A program made the position numbers and the translations under genes. From Takakia lepidozioides (taxonomy: Eukaryota > Streptophyta > Takakiopsida > Takakiales > Takakiaceae): 64,000 nucleotides of DNA. The notes under the pieces were generated by a model, which saw only the letters and a list, made by a program, of their open reading frames with translations, searched no databases and was not told the origin of the DNA. The DNA lies in the NCBI GenBank assembly GCA_030704615.1, contig CM060731.1, positions 83,244,756-83,308,755 of the forward strand, in the 5' to 3' direction. Positions 43,777 through 53,683 of this stretch are shown here, piece after piece; position 1 is the stretch's first letter; every line of letters starts with the position of its first letter.

Positions 43777-44599
43777 ATCGCAGGATAACAGAGTGAGTCG
43801 ATTGAGAAGGACTCAGCAGAGAACAAGAATACGAAAGACAGTGTGAGCGGGGGGGGCGGCTGAGAAGAAAGAACCCTGCTAATCCCACAACCTCCCTGGA
43901 CCATCAGATCTGACCTGGAAACCCTAACTACATCAATGAATCAGAGTTGACTGTATATCCCCGGAATATACCTGAACCACATTCGTTAGTGCAGGCTAAC
44001 AAACTCTGACACTGTTACATCGAATCTGCGTCCACTGGTAGCCAAAGTATAAAGGAGGGGATGAAATTAGAGAGTTTGATTAAACCATCCGGGTGTTCGT
44101 TACTGAACATTCAGTTTTTTTCGTAGTCTTATGTATAAGATGGGTATTCTGACAGTTCTGACATGGTCCCATCGTCAACATCTAACAGAAACTGTCTGGC
44201 TGTTCGGCACCGAACGTCTGAATGATCTCAAGAGCACAAATTGAGACATATTCAGTATACTAGAAACGTACAGAAAAAAAAAAAAAAAATCGGTTCAACG
44301 TAGACATTTTAACATCTTTTTGGCTGTTCGGTGTCGAACCTCCATAATCGTTGGCGACATGCAAATCCAACGCCAGTGAGTCTCTGCATCTCCTACGAAT
44401 TGGTCATAAAATTATTTATCTTGCTTTTGTTCCTTTAGCATGAACTGTTCAATATTCAAAGGTGAAGTTATACACAACTGACACATGGAAATTATAATTT
44501 ATTTATTAACAAGTACATGATGCCAACTTCAAGTGACACTGACAGTGGCTGCATACCCTAGTCAGCTTTTTATTATTCATATATTATCCTCAGAATACT
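43777..44599. other. intergenic, two isolated GTTCGG(C/T) palindromes
   Basis: No gene recognised. GTTCGGCACCGAAC at 44209 and GTTCGGTGTCGAAC at 44327 belong to the motif family at 41.7-43.1 kb. An A-run lies at 44274-44289. Confidence 0.4.
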
Positions 44600-45225
44600 C
44601 TAGTCGTCGCTGTGCTGAGGTGCATCTCCAAAGAGTCCATCGTCACCTTCTTCAGGTATTCTAGTGTTTGCACTATCCTCTTCATTCTCATCTTCCTCAG
44701 CAAAAGTATCAAAGAATTTCCTAACACCTCTCATTTTCTTGGCCTTCCTCTCCTGAGGCCAAAATGGTCTGGAAGACATGGCAAAGTTATCCTTTGCGGC
44801 CTGCCTTCGAGCAACTGCTTCCACATAGCTTGGCAGCTCATAATGTTGCGGTGGACTTATGATGACGGGCTTCAAATACCGTGTCCGCCTCTTCCTCTTA
44901 GCCTGTTTCTCTTGAGTCAGTCGTCTGTTCAATCTACCGTTAGTCCCTCGACATGGAACTTCTTGCAGAAATACACAAGTGCAGAAAATTCCAAAAGGAA
45001 AAGCAGTAGGCACTTACTTACCCAGGTTGGGAGCATCCGGAACAAGAATTTGTACGTCCTCCCTGACCCAGTCTGAACTAGATACAGAATTTTGCCCTGT
45101 CTCAGGAGCCTGCGGAGGTTCTTTCTGGAGTCCCCAAAGTCTGGCATCCAACAGAGAATTGTCGTTCAACAGCACCACTAGGTTCCGCCCACTCATTGTT
45201 GCCGCACGCATGGAGTTCCCTGTCC
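44600..45225 (-). CDS. 3' two exons of an unrecognised gene
   Basis: Exon 45225-45022 follows an acceptor (TTTAATTGCAG) and ends at a strong donor (G|GTAAGTAAG). Exon 44961-44600 follows TTCTGCAAG and ends in TAG, and phase is kept. The protein has NLVVLLNDNSLLDARLWG, a very basic stretch (RRLTQEKQAKRKRRTRYLKP) and an acidic tail (EEDENEEDSANTR). The basic stretch could be a nuclear localisation or nucleic-acid-binding patch. I do not recognise the family. The 5' exons are missing from the immediate neighbourhood because an LTR begins 15 bp upstream of the first acceptor. They may lie beyond the LTR cluster (see 63.4-63.9 kb). Confidence 0.55.
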
Positions 45226-45240
45226 CTGCAATTAAATCTA

Positions 45241-46199
45241 TGTTAGAGGACTGTCTGGGACTTAGGCACTTTTACGGGATCTGTGGGGTACCCTTAATTT
45301 TTGCACAGATTGAGACCAACAGGAGCCTTAGGGGTGACAGCAGCGCACTTTAGGGGGGGTTTACACAGCCCGTCACAGCCAACACAGTCCGTCACAGTCC
45401 AACACAGCCCGTCACAGTCACACAGCCAGTCACAGCTTAACACAGCCGACACAACCCGACACAGCCGCCACAGCTTCGCACAGCCCTACACAGCCCGACA
45501 TAGCCAGTCACAGCCCGCCACAGCCTGATACAGCCAGTCACAGCTTGGCACAACTGGGGAACAGTTACCATTGGCAGGGAACGACATCTGAAAAAGGAAC
45601 GTGTACTACAGAGATAACGGTTAGTTAGGAAAGCGGTTAGAACGGCTAGTAAAGAGATAAAGCGGGAAGCGGAGGACTTCGGACATCACTTTGGGGGGAA
45701 GATGATCACTTCTTGGAGGACTTCGGACATCACTAGGGGGAAATGAAGCGGAGAGCGGATCTCTGAGCAGAAAGAGGGAGAGCACGGAGTAGGAGGAAAA
45801 CGATCTGTTGATGCTTGATGAATGCAAGCAGTAGAGTTGTAATGTAGAGCAGATTAGAGACTCCATGGCTTCAGCCTGATACTTGATAGATATTAATCTG
45901 ATACATACTTCATACTCACACTGTGTAGAGAGATCTGAGTGAAGCTGTGGAATGAATGGATGAGTTGATGGAATCCGATAGATTGCTGAAGCAATCTGAT
46001 ACTTAAATACCAACAGTAAGGTAACTAGCTAACATGAATACGGGAAGGAATACAAATAGGAAACACCCCCATGATACACTAGCTGTAGGTCACGACTGAT
46101 TGTTCTGAGCGGGCTGAGTGCTTAGAGATTTCCAACTCTTCTATCTTGGAGTTCCCGCCTCGGATAGCGAAGGGATGGGTGAGTAAAAGCCGCGCGACA
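45241..46199 (+). repeat. 5' LTR of element A (959 bp)
   Basis: Starts TGTTAGAGGACTGTCTGGG and ends ...GACA, so the termini are TGT/ACA. Positions ~45360-45550 hold a degenerate CACAGCC(CGT) minisatellite. It begins only 15 bp from the 3' splice site of the minus-strand gene at 45225. Confidence 0.88.
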
Positions 46200-46222
46200 T
46201 TTGGCGACCATACTGGGGAACT
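46200..46222 (+). other. primer-binding-site-like sequence of element A
   Basis: TTTGGCGACCATACTGGGGA directly follows the LTR end. A PBS normally starts TGG to pair with a tRNA CCA end. I cannot name the tRNA. The same sequence with minor changes follows the LTRs of copies B and C. Confidence 0.6.
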
Positions 46223-46292
46223 GGGTCATGAACAACCAGATGTGACAGGCATCTGGTGAGATCATGGTGGATGGAGAATTAAAGAATTTGAT

Positions 46293-46787
46293 GTGAATCA
46301 AATTCCCTGTGAAACTGAGAAGGAAAGATTGTCCAAACGATTCTTTCAGAGGTTCTTGGAATTGCCAGACGGCTGTAAAGAAAACATTCTTAAGAGAGTG
46401 CATGATGCTGACCCTGAGTGGGGTCTGGAGAAAGGAGTGATAAAGATTTATCAGGTGGCCTGTAGAGGAAGAGCACGTTGGTTACCAACACTGGTTTATG
46501 TGATAGCATTGCTATCCATTAAGCGAGTAGAGTTTGAAGGCTGGGAGGAAAGAAAGGTGAATGTTTATACTCATATGCATGAAGAGCTTGTACTGGTAAA
46601 GAATTGGATTCCAAAGGATATTTTGTGGATCAAACTCACACCAAGAACAACTTTCCAGACTTGTTTGCCATATGGTTATATGGTAACGGAGACTTCTAGT
46701 ATAGCCAAGGGTGCATTGAAGCTTGAAAGAAACCTAGGCATATACGAGAGATATTACAGAAGAGAGTTTTGGTTATTGCCACATTAA
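46293..46787 (+). CDS. ORF1 of element A, conserved accessory ORF before gag
   Basis: A ~164-residue frame precedes gag by 22 bp and is also present in copies B (54628-55212) and C (61821-61250). Conserved points are FFQRFLELPDGCKENIL, a hydrophobic VYVIALLSIKRVEFEGW segment and TCLPYGYMVTETSS. In copy B the same frame extends upstream through GIWWDLGGW; in copy A the second of those Trp codons is TGA, so the A copy is truncated. No known domain. Its conservation in three copies and its place before gag suggest a real element protein, perhaps an N-terminal structural piece. Confidence 0.6.
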   Translation: MNQIPCETEKERLSKRFFQRFLELPDGCKENILKRVHDADPEWGLEKGVIKIYQVACRGRARWLPTLVYVIALLSIKRVEFEGWEERKVNVYTHMHEELVLVKNWIPKDILWIKLTPRTTFQTCLPYGYMVTETSSIAKGALKLERNLGIYERYYRREFWLLPH

Positions 46788-46808
46788 AAGAAATGAAAGA
46801 CATGGGAC

Positions 46809-47890
46809 ATGAGTGATGAAAGAGAAGCTAGACGCCAGAGATATTCAGCAAAAAGAGAAAGCTATTTGAAAGCTAATTATCCATATCTTTGGGAGAGAGG
46901 AATAGACATAGGGGAATCATCTGGACCTCTCACACCATTAAGATCAGAGAGTACATCACCCATACCGAAAGAACTAGAGTTGGATGCCACTCCTTCTTTT
47001 TCTTTGCAAGAAAGATTAAGGGAATTGGTACAGGAAGAAGATCAATCACGAGGTGAAAGATCTGAGGTACATCCCTGGATAAAAGATTTGACAGAAATCT
47101 TTGATAAGAGTTGGCATGGAACACCAAAAGCAGGAACTCCAGTTTTTGAAGCGGAAGGTGAAGAAGGAGGAGAGGATGTGGCAGAGCCAACGGAGAGTTC
47201 AGACTCTCCAACACCATTGCAGTTGAGTTACATGAGTGAAGAAGAAACCCAAGGGCAGAACTTGGAGGATGAAAATAGAGAAAAGAAATTGGAAGATGAA
47301 GAGTATGAAGAAGTAGACCCAACAGCTGAGGTTGAGACTACAACCAGGACATCCCAACCCGTTGGACCTGGATCAAGTGGAGCACTTGGATCACAGGCCA
47401 ACGAAGGTGTCGGCTCAGGGGGAGCAAGCGGGCTGCCTGGATCTGGCTCTGGGGGGACAAGGAGTGTGGGAAGTAGTGCAACTGGAGCTGGGAATACTGT
47501 GAATATCGTGGGGCCAGTAGCAGGGAGTACTCAAGGGCCACCGCTTGGTGGAAGATCCACCACAACAACAACAGGTCCTGAAGGACCAGCACCAGCAAGG
47601 GTGCCAGCACCTGTCAGTGCGCAGAAGGTAGGGCCACAGATGGCGTTACAACCAACACGGGCAAAACCACATTTTCCAATATATTCGGGGAAAGGGGATC
47701 CCGATGTACACATTAGCCAATTTGAGCACATGTGTATAGTGAATAATGAGAATGGCGATGATGCCAAGATGAGATTGTTTCCTTGTTCACTTATCAAGAA
47801 AGCAAGTGAATGGTATGCAAGATTCCCTGATAATCATTTCCTAACCTGGAAAGGCTTGAATACAGATTCCGAAATAGGTTCAGGACAAGT
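46809..47890 (+). pseudogene. gag, 5' part, of element A (split by insertion)
   Basis: Starts MSDEREARRQRYSAKRES. A long acidic, then Gly/Ser/Thr-rich spacer follows, and then the capsid-like domain: FPIYSGKGDPDVHISQFEH, AKMRLFPCSLIKKASEWYAR and DNHFLTWKGLNT, the retrotransposon-gag pattern. At 47890 the frame runs into foreign DNA; the remainder resumes at 51228. Copies B and C show the uninterrupted order. Gag forms the particle that packages element RNA. Confidence 0.85.
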
Positions 47891-48132
47891 CCCCCATTTG
47901 GAAGGCGAGGAAAGATTTGGATCATGCAAAAGGAAATTGAACACTCCTCCAGGGTCGGATGGAGATTCCCATTGGCCGGACAGGATCAATTTCTCTGTAC
48001 CAAAGGTGTCTCCAGTGCAGACTAAGTCGTGTGCCCGCCCCTTCCCAGGTGGGTCCTCCTCCAGTGGAGCAGGTGCAGATCATGCAAACACAGCAGCAGG
48101 AATCCCATTGGAGGAGGTGGTGGCCATGGTGC

Positions 48133-48996
48133 ATGAATTTGATTGCATTGATAGTGAGTGGCATATAGAACGCACCCCACCAGGATCTAGAGTGGCTTGC
48201 ATGGCAATTCGGACCCCCTCTTTCAAGAAATGTAAATAAAAAATATGCAAAGGCTCCAGGGGGACTCCAACTCCAACATTCACAGGGTTGTTCCGACCTT
48301 ATCATAGTGGGGAGTCAAAGGACCACAAGTTCTGGTTCTGCCCAGACGATATGGCACGATGCGTCAAGGGAACAGTTCGTCCTTCGGTGATAATGAAGCC
48401 CCCTCCCCCCGCAATTTGGCCTGTCAATCTTGGGACGTCGCTGTCATCAACTGAGATAAGCATGCTGGAGGAGGGAGGTTCTGTCTTGCACGTCCCGGGT
48501 GGTGCCCTCATGCACTGTCGGCACAGATGTGCCACATGCTCCGGCAATGCCTCCACCTGGTGCCGACTCCCACCCAACAAAAGAGATGGAAAAACAGTGC
48601 GCCGTGTCGCTTCGGGTGCAGATCACGAATGCAGATGGAATCGGATAGAATTTTGCAGGCTCGGGTGACTCGTATCACCGAAGTCCCTGCCCCGGGGTAT
48701 GGACGGATTTACACAGTGCTGTCTATTGGCTCAGTTCTTCATGGCAAAGAATATCAGGTTATCGTGGGGAATTTCCCTACGTGCACTTGTCTGGATTTTG
48801 TAACGATGCGTGATGGCGCTCTCGGCATGAGAGGGAAGTGGGTCCCCTGCAGGCATCAATATACATATACCTTGTAATTATGTGCTGCGACGGTAAGAGA
48901 GACCAATTCATTCACCAAGCCACACTAGGCTACGGAGAAGTCATCACCCTTCTACAGCGGGACACCTCACGTAGGGCTCCGCCAAATTCTCTTTGA
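48133..48996 (+). pseudogene. SWIM zinc-finger family protein, broken copy 2
   Basis: Blocks in order: FDCIDSEWHIERT...ACMAIRTPSF, then KFWFCPDDMARCVKG, PPPPAIWPVNLGTSLSSTEI, VPAPGYGRIYTV, and a full SWIM finger CTCLDFVTM...GKWVPCRHQ (CxC...CxH). After a one-base frame change the tail RDQFIHQATLGYGEVITLL ends at TGA 48994-48996. Breaks lie near 48240, 48600 and 48880; some may be introns. The first, second and third blocks match copy 1 at 4.4-5.2 kb. SWIM fingers occur in MULE transposases and in plant regulators. No transposase catalytic core is seen here. It lies inside an insertion in a retrotransposon, so it has moved. Confidence 0.68.
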
Positions 48997-49911
48997 ACAC
49001 ATATGAGCCATGCCCGCTTCCCATGCTGGTTTCCAGGTTACCGTGTGAAGACTTTGCATTTAGGACAAACACATACATTTCGTTCACGGAACCAGGACAA
49101 ATGCACATGCCATTCATTGTAAGCGTCTATCTGTGAATTGAAATAAAGTGTGTCAATCATTCTGAGCTCAAATCTGCCATATTTTCATTTTCCTCTTTTT
49201 GTGCAGGCATTGCAGACATGGTGCATGGTGGCCCCCTTTGTTTTGTCCACGGTAATAGGCCCTCTTCCTGCAATCCTCGCCTATAGGACCTGCTTTTCCA
49301 GCAGATTTGTGCCGCTCATGCTTCCCTGAAGCGTGAGCTCAGCTCCCAGGCTCACGGGGCTGGGCTCACGCCGTAGCTATGCTGGTGTGGTTATGCTGTT
49401 GTATTAAACCAGCCAGACTATATTACGTTCATTCCATTACTCCTTGACTCATCCAAATAACCAACACCACCGGACAACGCTACCGCATGAGCGTGTGACC
49501 GTAGGGTGAGGTGGCGCGAGCGCAGCATAGGGACACACTGACGTGGCGAGGGCCTGCTGACATGTCGTTATTCTGCTGACATGGCAATCAACAAAATGAG
49601 GTGGCATTTGGACAACGTGGCGGATGCCATGTCAACATAAACATATAGCACCTATAGCCAAGGGGCCTATAGCCGTGGCATTGATTCATCCAAAACACCA
49701 AAAATGAAAATCCAGGAACGACTTGTGAAAGCATTCGCATCCATTCCATTTATTTTGCAACAACTACACACAAGAAATGGCACACATTGCACAACATAAT
49801 TGGAGGCTGCACTGGTACCAAATATACGAAGGGACATCAAGTTCAAGTTTCAATCATGTGAAATCCAGTAATGGAAATTGCAGATGACCACCTTCATATA
49901 CAGAGGTCAAT
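48997..49911. other. spacer inside the mosaic insertion
   Basis: No gene recognised. Contains paired words such as GCTCACG and TGACATG(G/T), and two CCTATAGCC phrases near 49650-49675. Confidence 0.3.
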
Positions 49912-50118
49912 ATGCATGGTGAGTACTGGGAGGTTATGAAGAAGCAGGCCTTCGACCTCGCGTCGTGGTGGTTCCCTTGGCACATTGAGTGGCTAGAATA
50001 GGACTTTGGCAAGAGGTGGGAGTTTGTGAAGGAGATAGACCGCCAGTTTCCGGGCAAGTGGAGTGCCACAAGGCTGATGGAGATGGTGGGGCGGAGCTTG
50101 AAGGCGGGCAAATCAAAT
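49912..50118 (+). pseudogene. gene fragment, Trp/Lys-rich, one stop
   Basis: ATG at 49912 opens a coding-like frame with YWEVMKKQAFDLASWWFPWH, a TAG, then DFGKRWEFVKEIDRQFPGK and WSATRLMEMVGRSLKAGK. The aromatic/basic pattern and consistent frame on both sides of the stop suggest genuine protein ancestry. Family unknown. It is transcribed opposite to the fragment that follows. Confidence 0.4.
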
Positions 50119-50125
50119 GCCTTTT

Positions 50126-50890
50126 CTATTTTTCCTTGTAGGGGACACCAAAGGCCATCGTCATCACAAACGCACTGTTGCCTTGGAGCAGTGCTAAGCC
50201 ATCCGTGTTTCGTCTGAGCAGCTCCACCTTGAGAAGCCCGGACCAGAATTTGCTGCCATGTTTGGTGTATGCAATGATTGGTGCATACAGGATGTTTCCT
50301 AGCGGAATTCCCATCTCCTCGAAACGTTTGCGGGCCCAATAGAGGGCTTGCTCCTTGGGTTGTTAGTGTCCCTATCAAAATGAAGGACGTGGGGAGGCCA
50401 AAGGATGGATCCACTTGCGTACCTTTAGATAGCTGCGTCAATGGGTAGAGCTGACCTTCGCGCCTGTCCTGGGAAGAACAACTGGGGTACATGTGGGTAT
50501 GCCTTCTGTGTGTGAATCATCTCATGAATTTCTGAGGTACGGAGGCCAAGGTGTTGAAGCTCGAAGGGGAGCGGATTTCCTCTGTCAGGGGGAGAGCCGC
50601 GTCGATCGCAACTTGCTCAAGTGCCTGATACCCCATCCATAGTTGAGGGGTACGTTGAGAATTGGAGGTGTTTGCTAACTGAAGAAGACCCTGTGCGAAG
50701 AGGCATTTGGATTTTTTGGGGTCGGAGTGGTTGCTGTCAGCTTTGCTGTCAAAATCATTGGAGTTGCGTTTGGAGCGTGGGTTGAGTGTGAGCAGTTCCG
50801 CCGGTGAGGTAAGTGTGGTTGGTTGAGGTGCATGCAGCTGCTCGGGTGTTCGTGACTGTGGCAGTGGCGAGGTTGTGAGGCCTCGGTGGC
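50126..50890 (-). pseudogene. broken gene of unknown family within the insertion
   Basis: Reading on the minus strand in three frames gives a continuous protein-like series: LEQVAIDAALPLTEE, FELQHLGLRTSEIHEMIH, AYPHVPQLFFPGQARR, a TAA, FDRDTN, EQALYWARKRFEEMGIPLG, and APIIAYTKHGSKFWSGLLKV with NSAFVMTMAFG. At least two frameshifts and one stop break it. I do not recognise the family. Because it opposes the SWIM copy, the insertion joins sequences from separate sources. Confidence 0.45.
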
Positions 50891-51227
50891 ACCACAACCT
50901 TTGCCAAGTCCAGGTCTCTTGCCCCCCGGGATTTTTTTTTTTTTTTCCCACCCTCTCCCTTCTTTGCATCCTCCTTCCCCTGCTCCTTTGTTACCCCACT
51001 TCCCTCCCCCGCATGCCCATGAGCCCCTTCATCTCCACAAGATTTTGCTGTTACCTGACAGAAATGTATAGCTCTGGCTGAGGAACTAGTCAATTTGACC
51101 ACTTGGGCCCTGATGCCTCTTTGAAGCACAAAGGAGCTTGCCCTCGGTGGTTCCTTAGGTCACATACTAGACTGCCGGTAGATCCAAATCTAAACTTACC
51201 ATTTTACAGCACCTCTCATTGGGGGGC

Positions 51228-52183
51228 GAGGATGAAGTGTATGGAAGTTTACAACAGTTAAAGCAAAAGAAGCATGAAACTGTTGAGGAGTATATGGAAA
51301 AGATGGAATTGATGATGAAAAAGCTGGCTGCTGTACCAGCACCAGGTTTACAGAAGACTTGGTTTGTGAGTGGACTAAGACCAGAGTTGCAAAAGAAAGT
51401 GGATATGTTACCTCATAATACAGTGGAGGAGGCATTTGAAACTGCAAATAGAATTGAGCAATTGGGAATGCTCATGAGAGAGAAAAGGGATGATGAGGAC
51501 TCTGAGGATGAGTCAGATGAAGAAGAAGAGCAAGAACTAAAAAGGAAGAGTAAGAGAAAGGAGAAGTTGAAGAGGGATAACTATAAGAAAAGATTAGAAG
51601 AAATCTTGAAGAAGTATGCCACAGAGGCTACAACACATTGGAGGAAGGGTGTTTGGTGTGCAAAGTGCCAGAATGAAGGCCATACCACCATAGAATGCCA
51701 CATGAAGGAGAAACACTATACTATCTGTAAAATGGATAACCATTCTACTGAGAATTGTTACTACAACAGAAGGACAGCTGCAAGAGAACCTAGGCAAGTA
51801 AGGGTGCATCAAGTGCAGCCCCAGCCAAGAAGAAACAATGATCATGACCACTATGATAGGCCTGGTGGTTATAACAATAGCATGGAATGGAGAGGTAATT
51901 CAAGAAGGAATTACCAAGGAAATTCCAAAGGCAACTATCAGGGTAATCCAAGGGGGAATTACCAGCCAGGGAATCAGGATTACAGAAATAATCCAAGAGC
52001 AAACCAAGGGCAAGGACCCAATGGTGAAGAACTGTGTTACTATTGTAATCAGCCAGGACATCGCAAGGCAGCCTGTTCATTCTGGATTAGACACCAAAAT
52101 GAGATGAGAGCTCCTGTGAATGAGGGCCCAGTGGTGGCAGCTCACATGGTTAGGCCATGTGTTGTACCAGAAGTAAGTACATA
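51228..52183 (+). pseudogene. gag, 3' part, of element A (capsid end and nucleocapsid)
   Basis: Resumes at EDEVYGSLQQLKQKKHETVEEYMEKM. WFVSGLRPELQKKV follows, then a highly charged DEDSEDESDEEEEQEL/KRKSKRKEK segment. Three Cys/His patterns come next: CAKCQNEGHTTIEC (C-x2-C-x4-H-x4-C), CKMDNHSTENC (first Cys pair incomplete) and CYYCNQPGHRKAAC (canonical). Between them lies an Asn/Gly-rich NYQGN repeat. It ends ...VPEVST. The knuckles bind element RNA. The frame is open throughout. Confidence 0.85.
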
Positions 52184-53059
52184 GTAACAAGAAGTAAAGC
52201 CAAACTAATACCTCCAGTAGTTGAGGAAGATGATGATAATGAAGGTGGCAGTGATATGCCTGAAGATGATGAGGCTTGGAGAGATGAGAAGGAACTGCAC
52301 AAGGAAGTGGCAGATACCATAAGGGAAATGCAGAAGAGTACTGATATTCCTGTGGCAGATTCCTCTGATTCTGATGGAGAAGAAGAAGTGAGTGAGGATG
52401 AAAGGAAGAAAGAAGTTGCAGACATGCAAAGTAATGAAGGGACTTTGGCTGAAGTAATATGCCAGACCAAAGCAGAGATTACCATTGGACAGCTATTGGC
52501 TGTGGCACCTTATTGCAGACACAGGCTGTATCAAGCAATCAATCGAATTGCCCAGGAGACAGGAAACACAGACCTGAACAGCAAGGTGACTAGTTATAAT
52601 GTGAAGCCGGAAGGGCGAGAAACAGTCATGGACTTTGATGATTCTATGCCAGTAATCCAATTGAGAATTGGAAGCACAGAACTAACTGATGTACTGATAG
52701 ATGGAGGCTTTGGAGTAAATATCATGACAGACCAATTAAGAAAGAAGCTTGGTCTAAGTAACATTAAACCAGCCCCATTTACAGTAACAATGGCAGATCA
52801 AAGGAGTGTACAGCCATTGGGATTGATAAGAGGAGTTAAGATACAGATACAGAAGATGATCTTTATGATCATAGTAACTGTGTTGAAGATGGATGAAGTC
52901 ATGGAGGCTTACTCCTTATTATTGGGACGTCTGTGGCTGAAACAGGCCAGGGTATTCCATGACTGGAATTCTCAGTTACTAACCGTGCATAATGGGATGC
53001 ACGAGATACAAATTACCACAAAGAAATCTAGTAGATTACCTGCTACGAGAAGACCTTGA
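52157..53059 (+). CDS. retropepsin-like protease region of element A
   Basis: A 300-codon frame overlaps the end of gag in another phase, so expression probably needs frameshifting. After an acidic spacer comes an aspartic-protease fold: MPVIQLRIGSTELTDVLIDG with the active-site triplet D-G-G instead of the usual D-S/T-G, then GVNIMTDQL, RRSVQ-like QRSVQPLG and the LLLGRLWL flap partner. Copy C has the same D-G-G (VLIDGGSVVNIM). It would cleave Gag-Pol in the particle. Whether D-G-G is active cannot be judged here. Confidence 0.75.
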   Translation: MCCTRSKYIVTRSKAKLIPPVVEEDDDNEGGSDMPEDDEAWRDEKELHKEVADTIREMQKSTDIPVADSSDSDGEEEVSEDERKKEVADMQSNEGTLAEVICQTKAEITIGQLLAVAPYCRHRLYQAINRIAQETGNTDLNSKVTSYNVKPEGRETVMDFDDSMPVIQLRIGSTELTDVLIDGGFGVNIMTDQLRKKLGLSNIKPAPFTVTMADQRSVQPLGLIRGVKIQIQKMIFMIIVTVLKMDEVMEAYSLLLGRLWLKQARVFHDWNSQLLTVHNGMHEIQITTKKSSRLPATRRP

Positions 53060-53666
53060 GGGGTCATTTTATGACTGGAGAGGAGGACTGGATGAGGAGC
53101 AGGAAGCTACCCTGTTTGCTGCACACCCAGAGTGGGAGCAGATTGCAGAGATACGGCTGGAAGGCCTAAGTTGTTTAAGAGGTATCTGCTGTGGTGTAGT
53201 GTCAGCAACACCAATTGAAGAGGAAACCAACAGTTACCCATCACATTTCTATGAAGAAAGAGAAGGAGAAATGGAAATCCTAGAGGAACCAGCCACTGTG
53301 AGTTTACAGGATGAAGTGGTGACTGGTTGGACAATCACAGCTGATGAGCAGGTGAGGGAAGTGAATGTGGGAACTAAAGAGGAACCAAGGATGGTGAAGG
53401 TAGGAGCTGATTTGGAGCCAGAATTCTTTGAAGAAGCTAAGAGTTTGTTCATCAAATACAGAGATGTATTTGCTTGGAGCTACGAGGATCTAAAAGGGAT
53501 ACCATCTGAGATCTGTCAGCATAAGATTGAACTAGAACCAAGATCAGTACCAATCAAGCAGGCAAGGTACAGAATGAATCCCAACTATGCACAGAAGGTT
53601 GGAGAAGAGATCAAGAAGTTGGCTGAGGCTAAGTTTATATACCCAATAGAGTATACAACTTGGTTT
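53060..53666 (+). pseudogene. reverse transcriptase N-terminus of element A, truncated
   Basis: The frame 52992-53708 carries FAWSYEDLKGIPSEICQHKI, VPIKQARYRMNPNYAQK and EAKFIYPIEYTTW, the usual entry into gypsy RT. It stops at the point where RT would read ...W(I/L)SN. The polypurine tract follows immediately, so the YxDD palm, RNase H and integrase have been deleted cleanly between here and the 3' LTR. Confidence 0.85.
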
Positions 53667-53680
53667 GAGGGGGGAAGGGG
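53667..53680 (+). other. polypurine tract of element A
   Basis: GAGGGGGGAAGGGG lies three bases before the 3' LTR, the expected primer for plus-strand synthesis. Confidence 0.8.
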
Positions 53681-53683
53681 TAA

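Larger units (their letters stand above)
47891..51227. mobile_element. 3.3-kb mosaic insertion in gag of element A
   Basis: Copies B and C read ...GGACAAGTAAAA(A)CT(G/T)A(G)GATGAAG across this point. In A the sequence between GGACAAGT (47890) and GAGGATGAAG (51228) is replaced by 3337 bp. The insert holds a SWIM-family gene copy on the plus strand (48133-48996), a plus-strand fragment (49912-50118) and a minus-strand broken gene (50890-50126). Its ends share only CCCCCA as inverted bases, and I see no target duplication. Fragments from different genes in both orientations suggest a Pack-type or Helitron-like carrier, but no diagnostic terminus is visible. Confidence 0.7.

Noticed and set aside
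49854-50492. 212-aa minus-strand ORF as a gene
   Set aside because: It runs through two unrelated fragments in the wrong frames; better protein-like reading is found in other frames of the same region.
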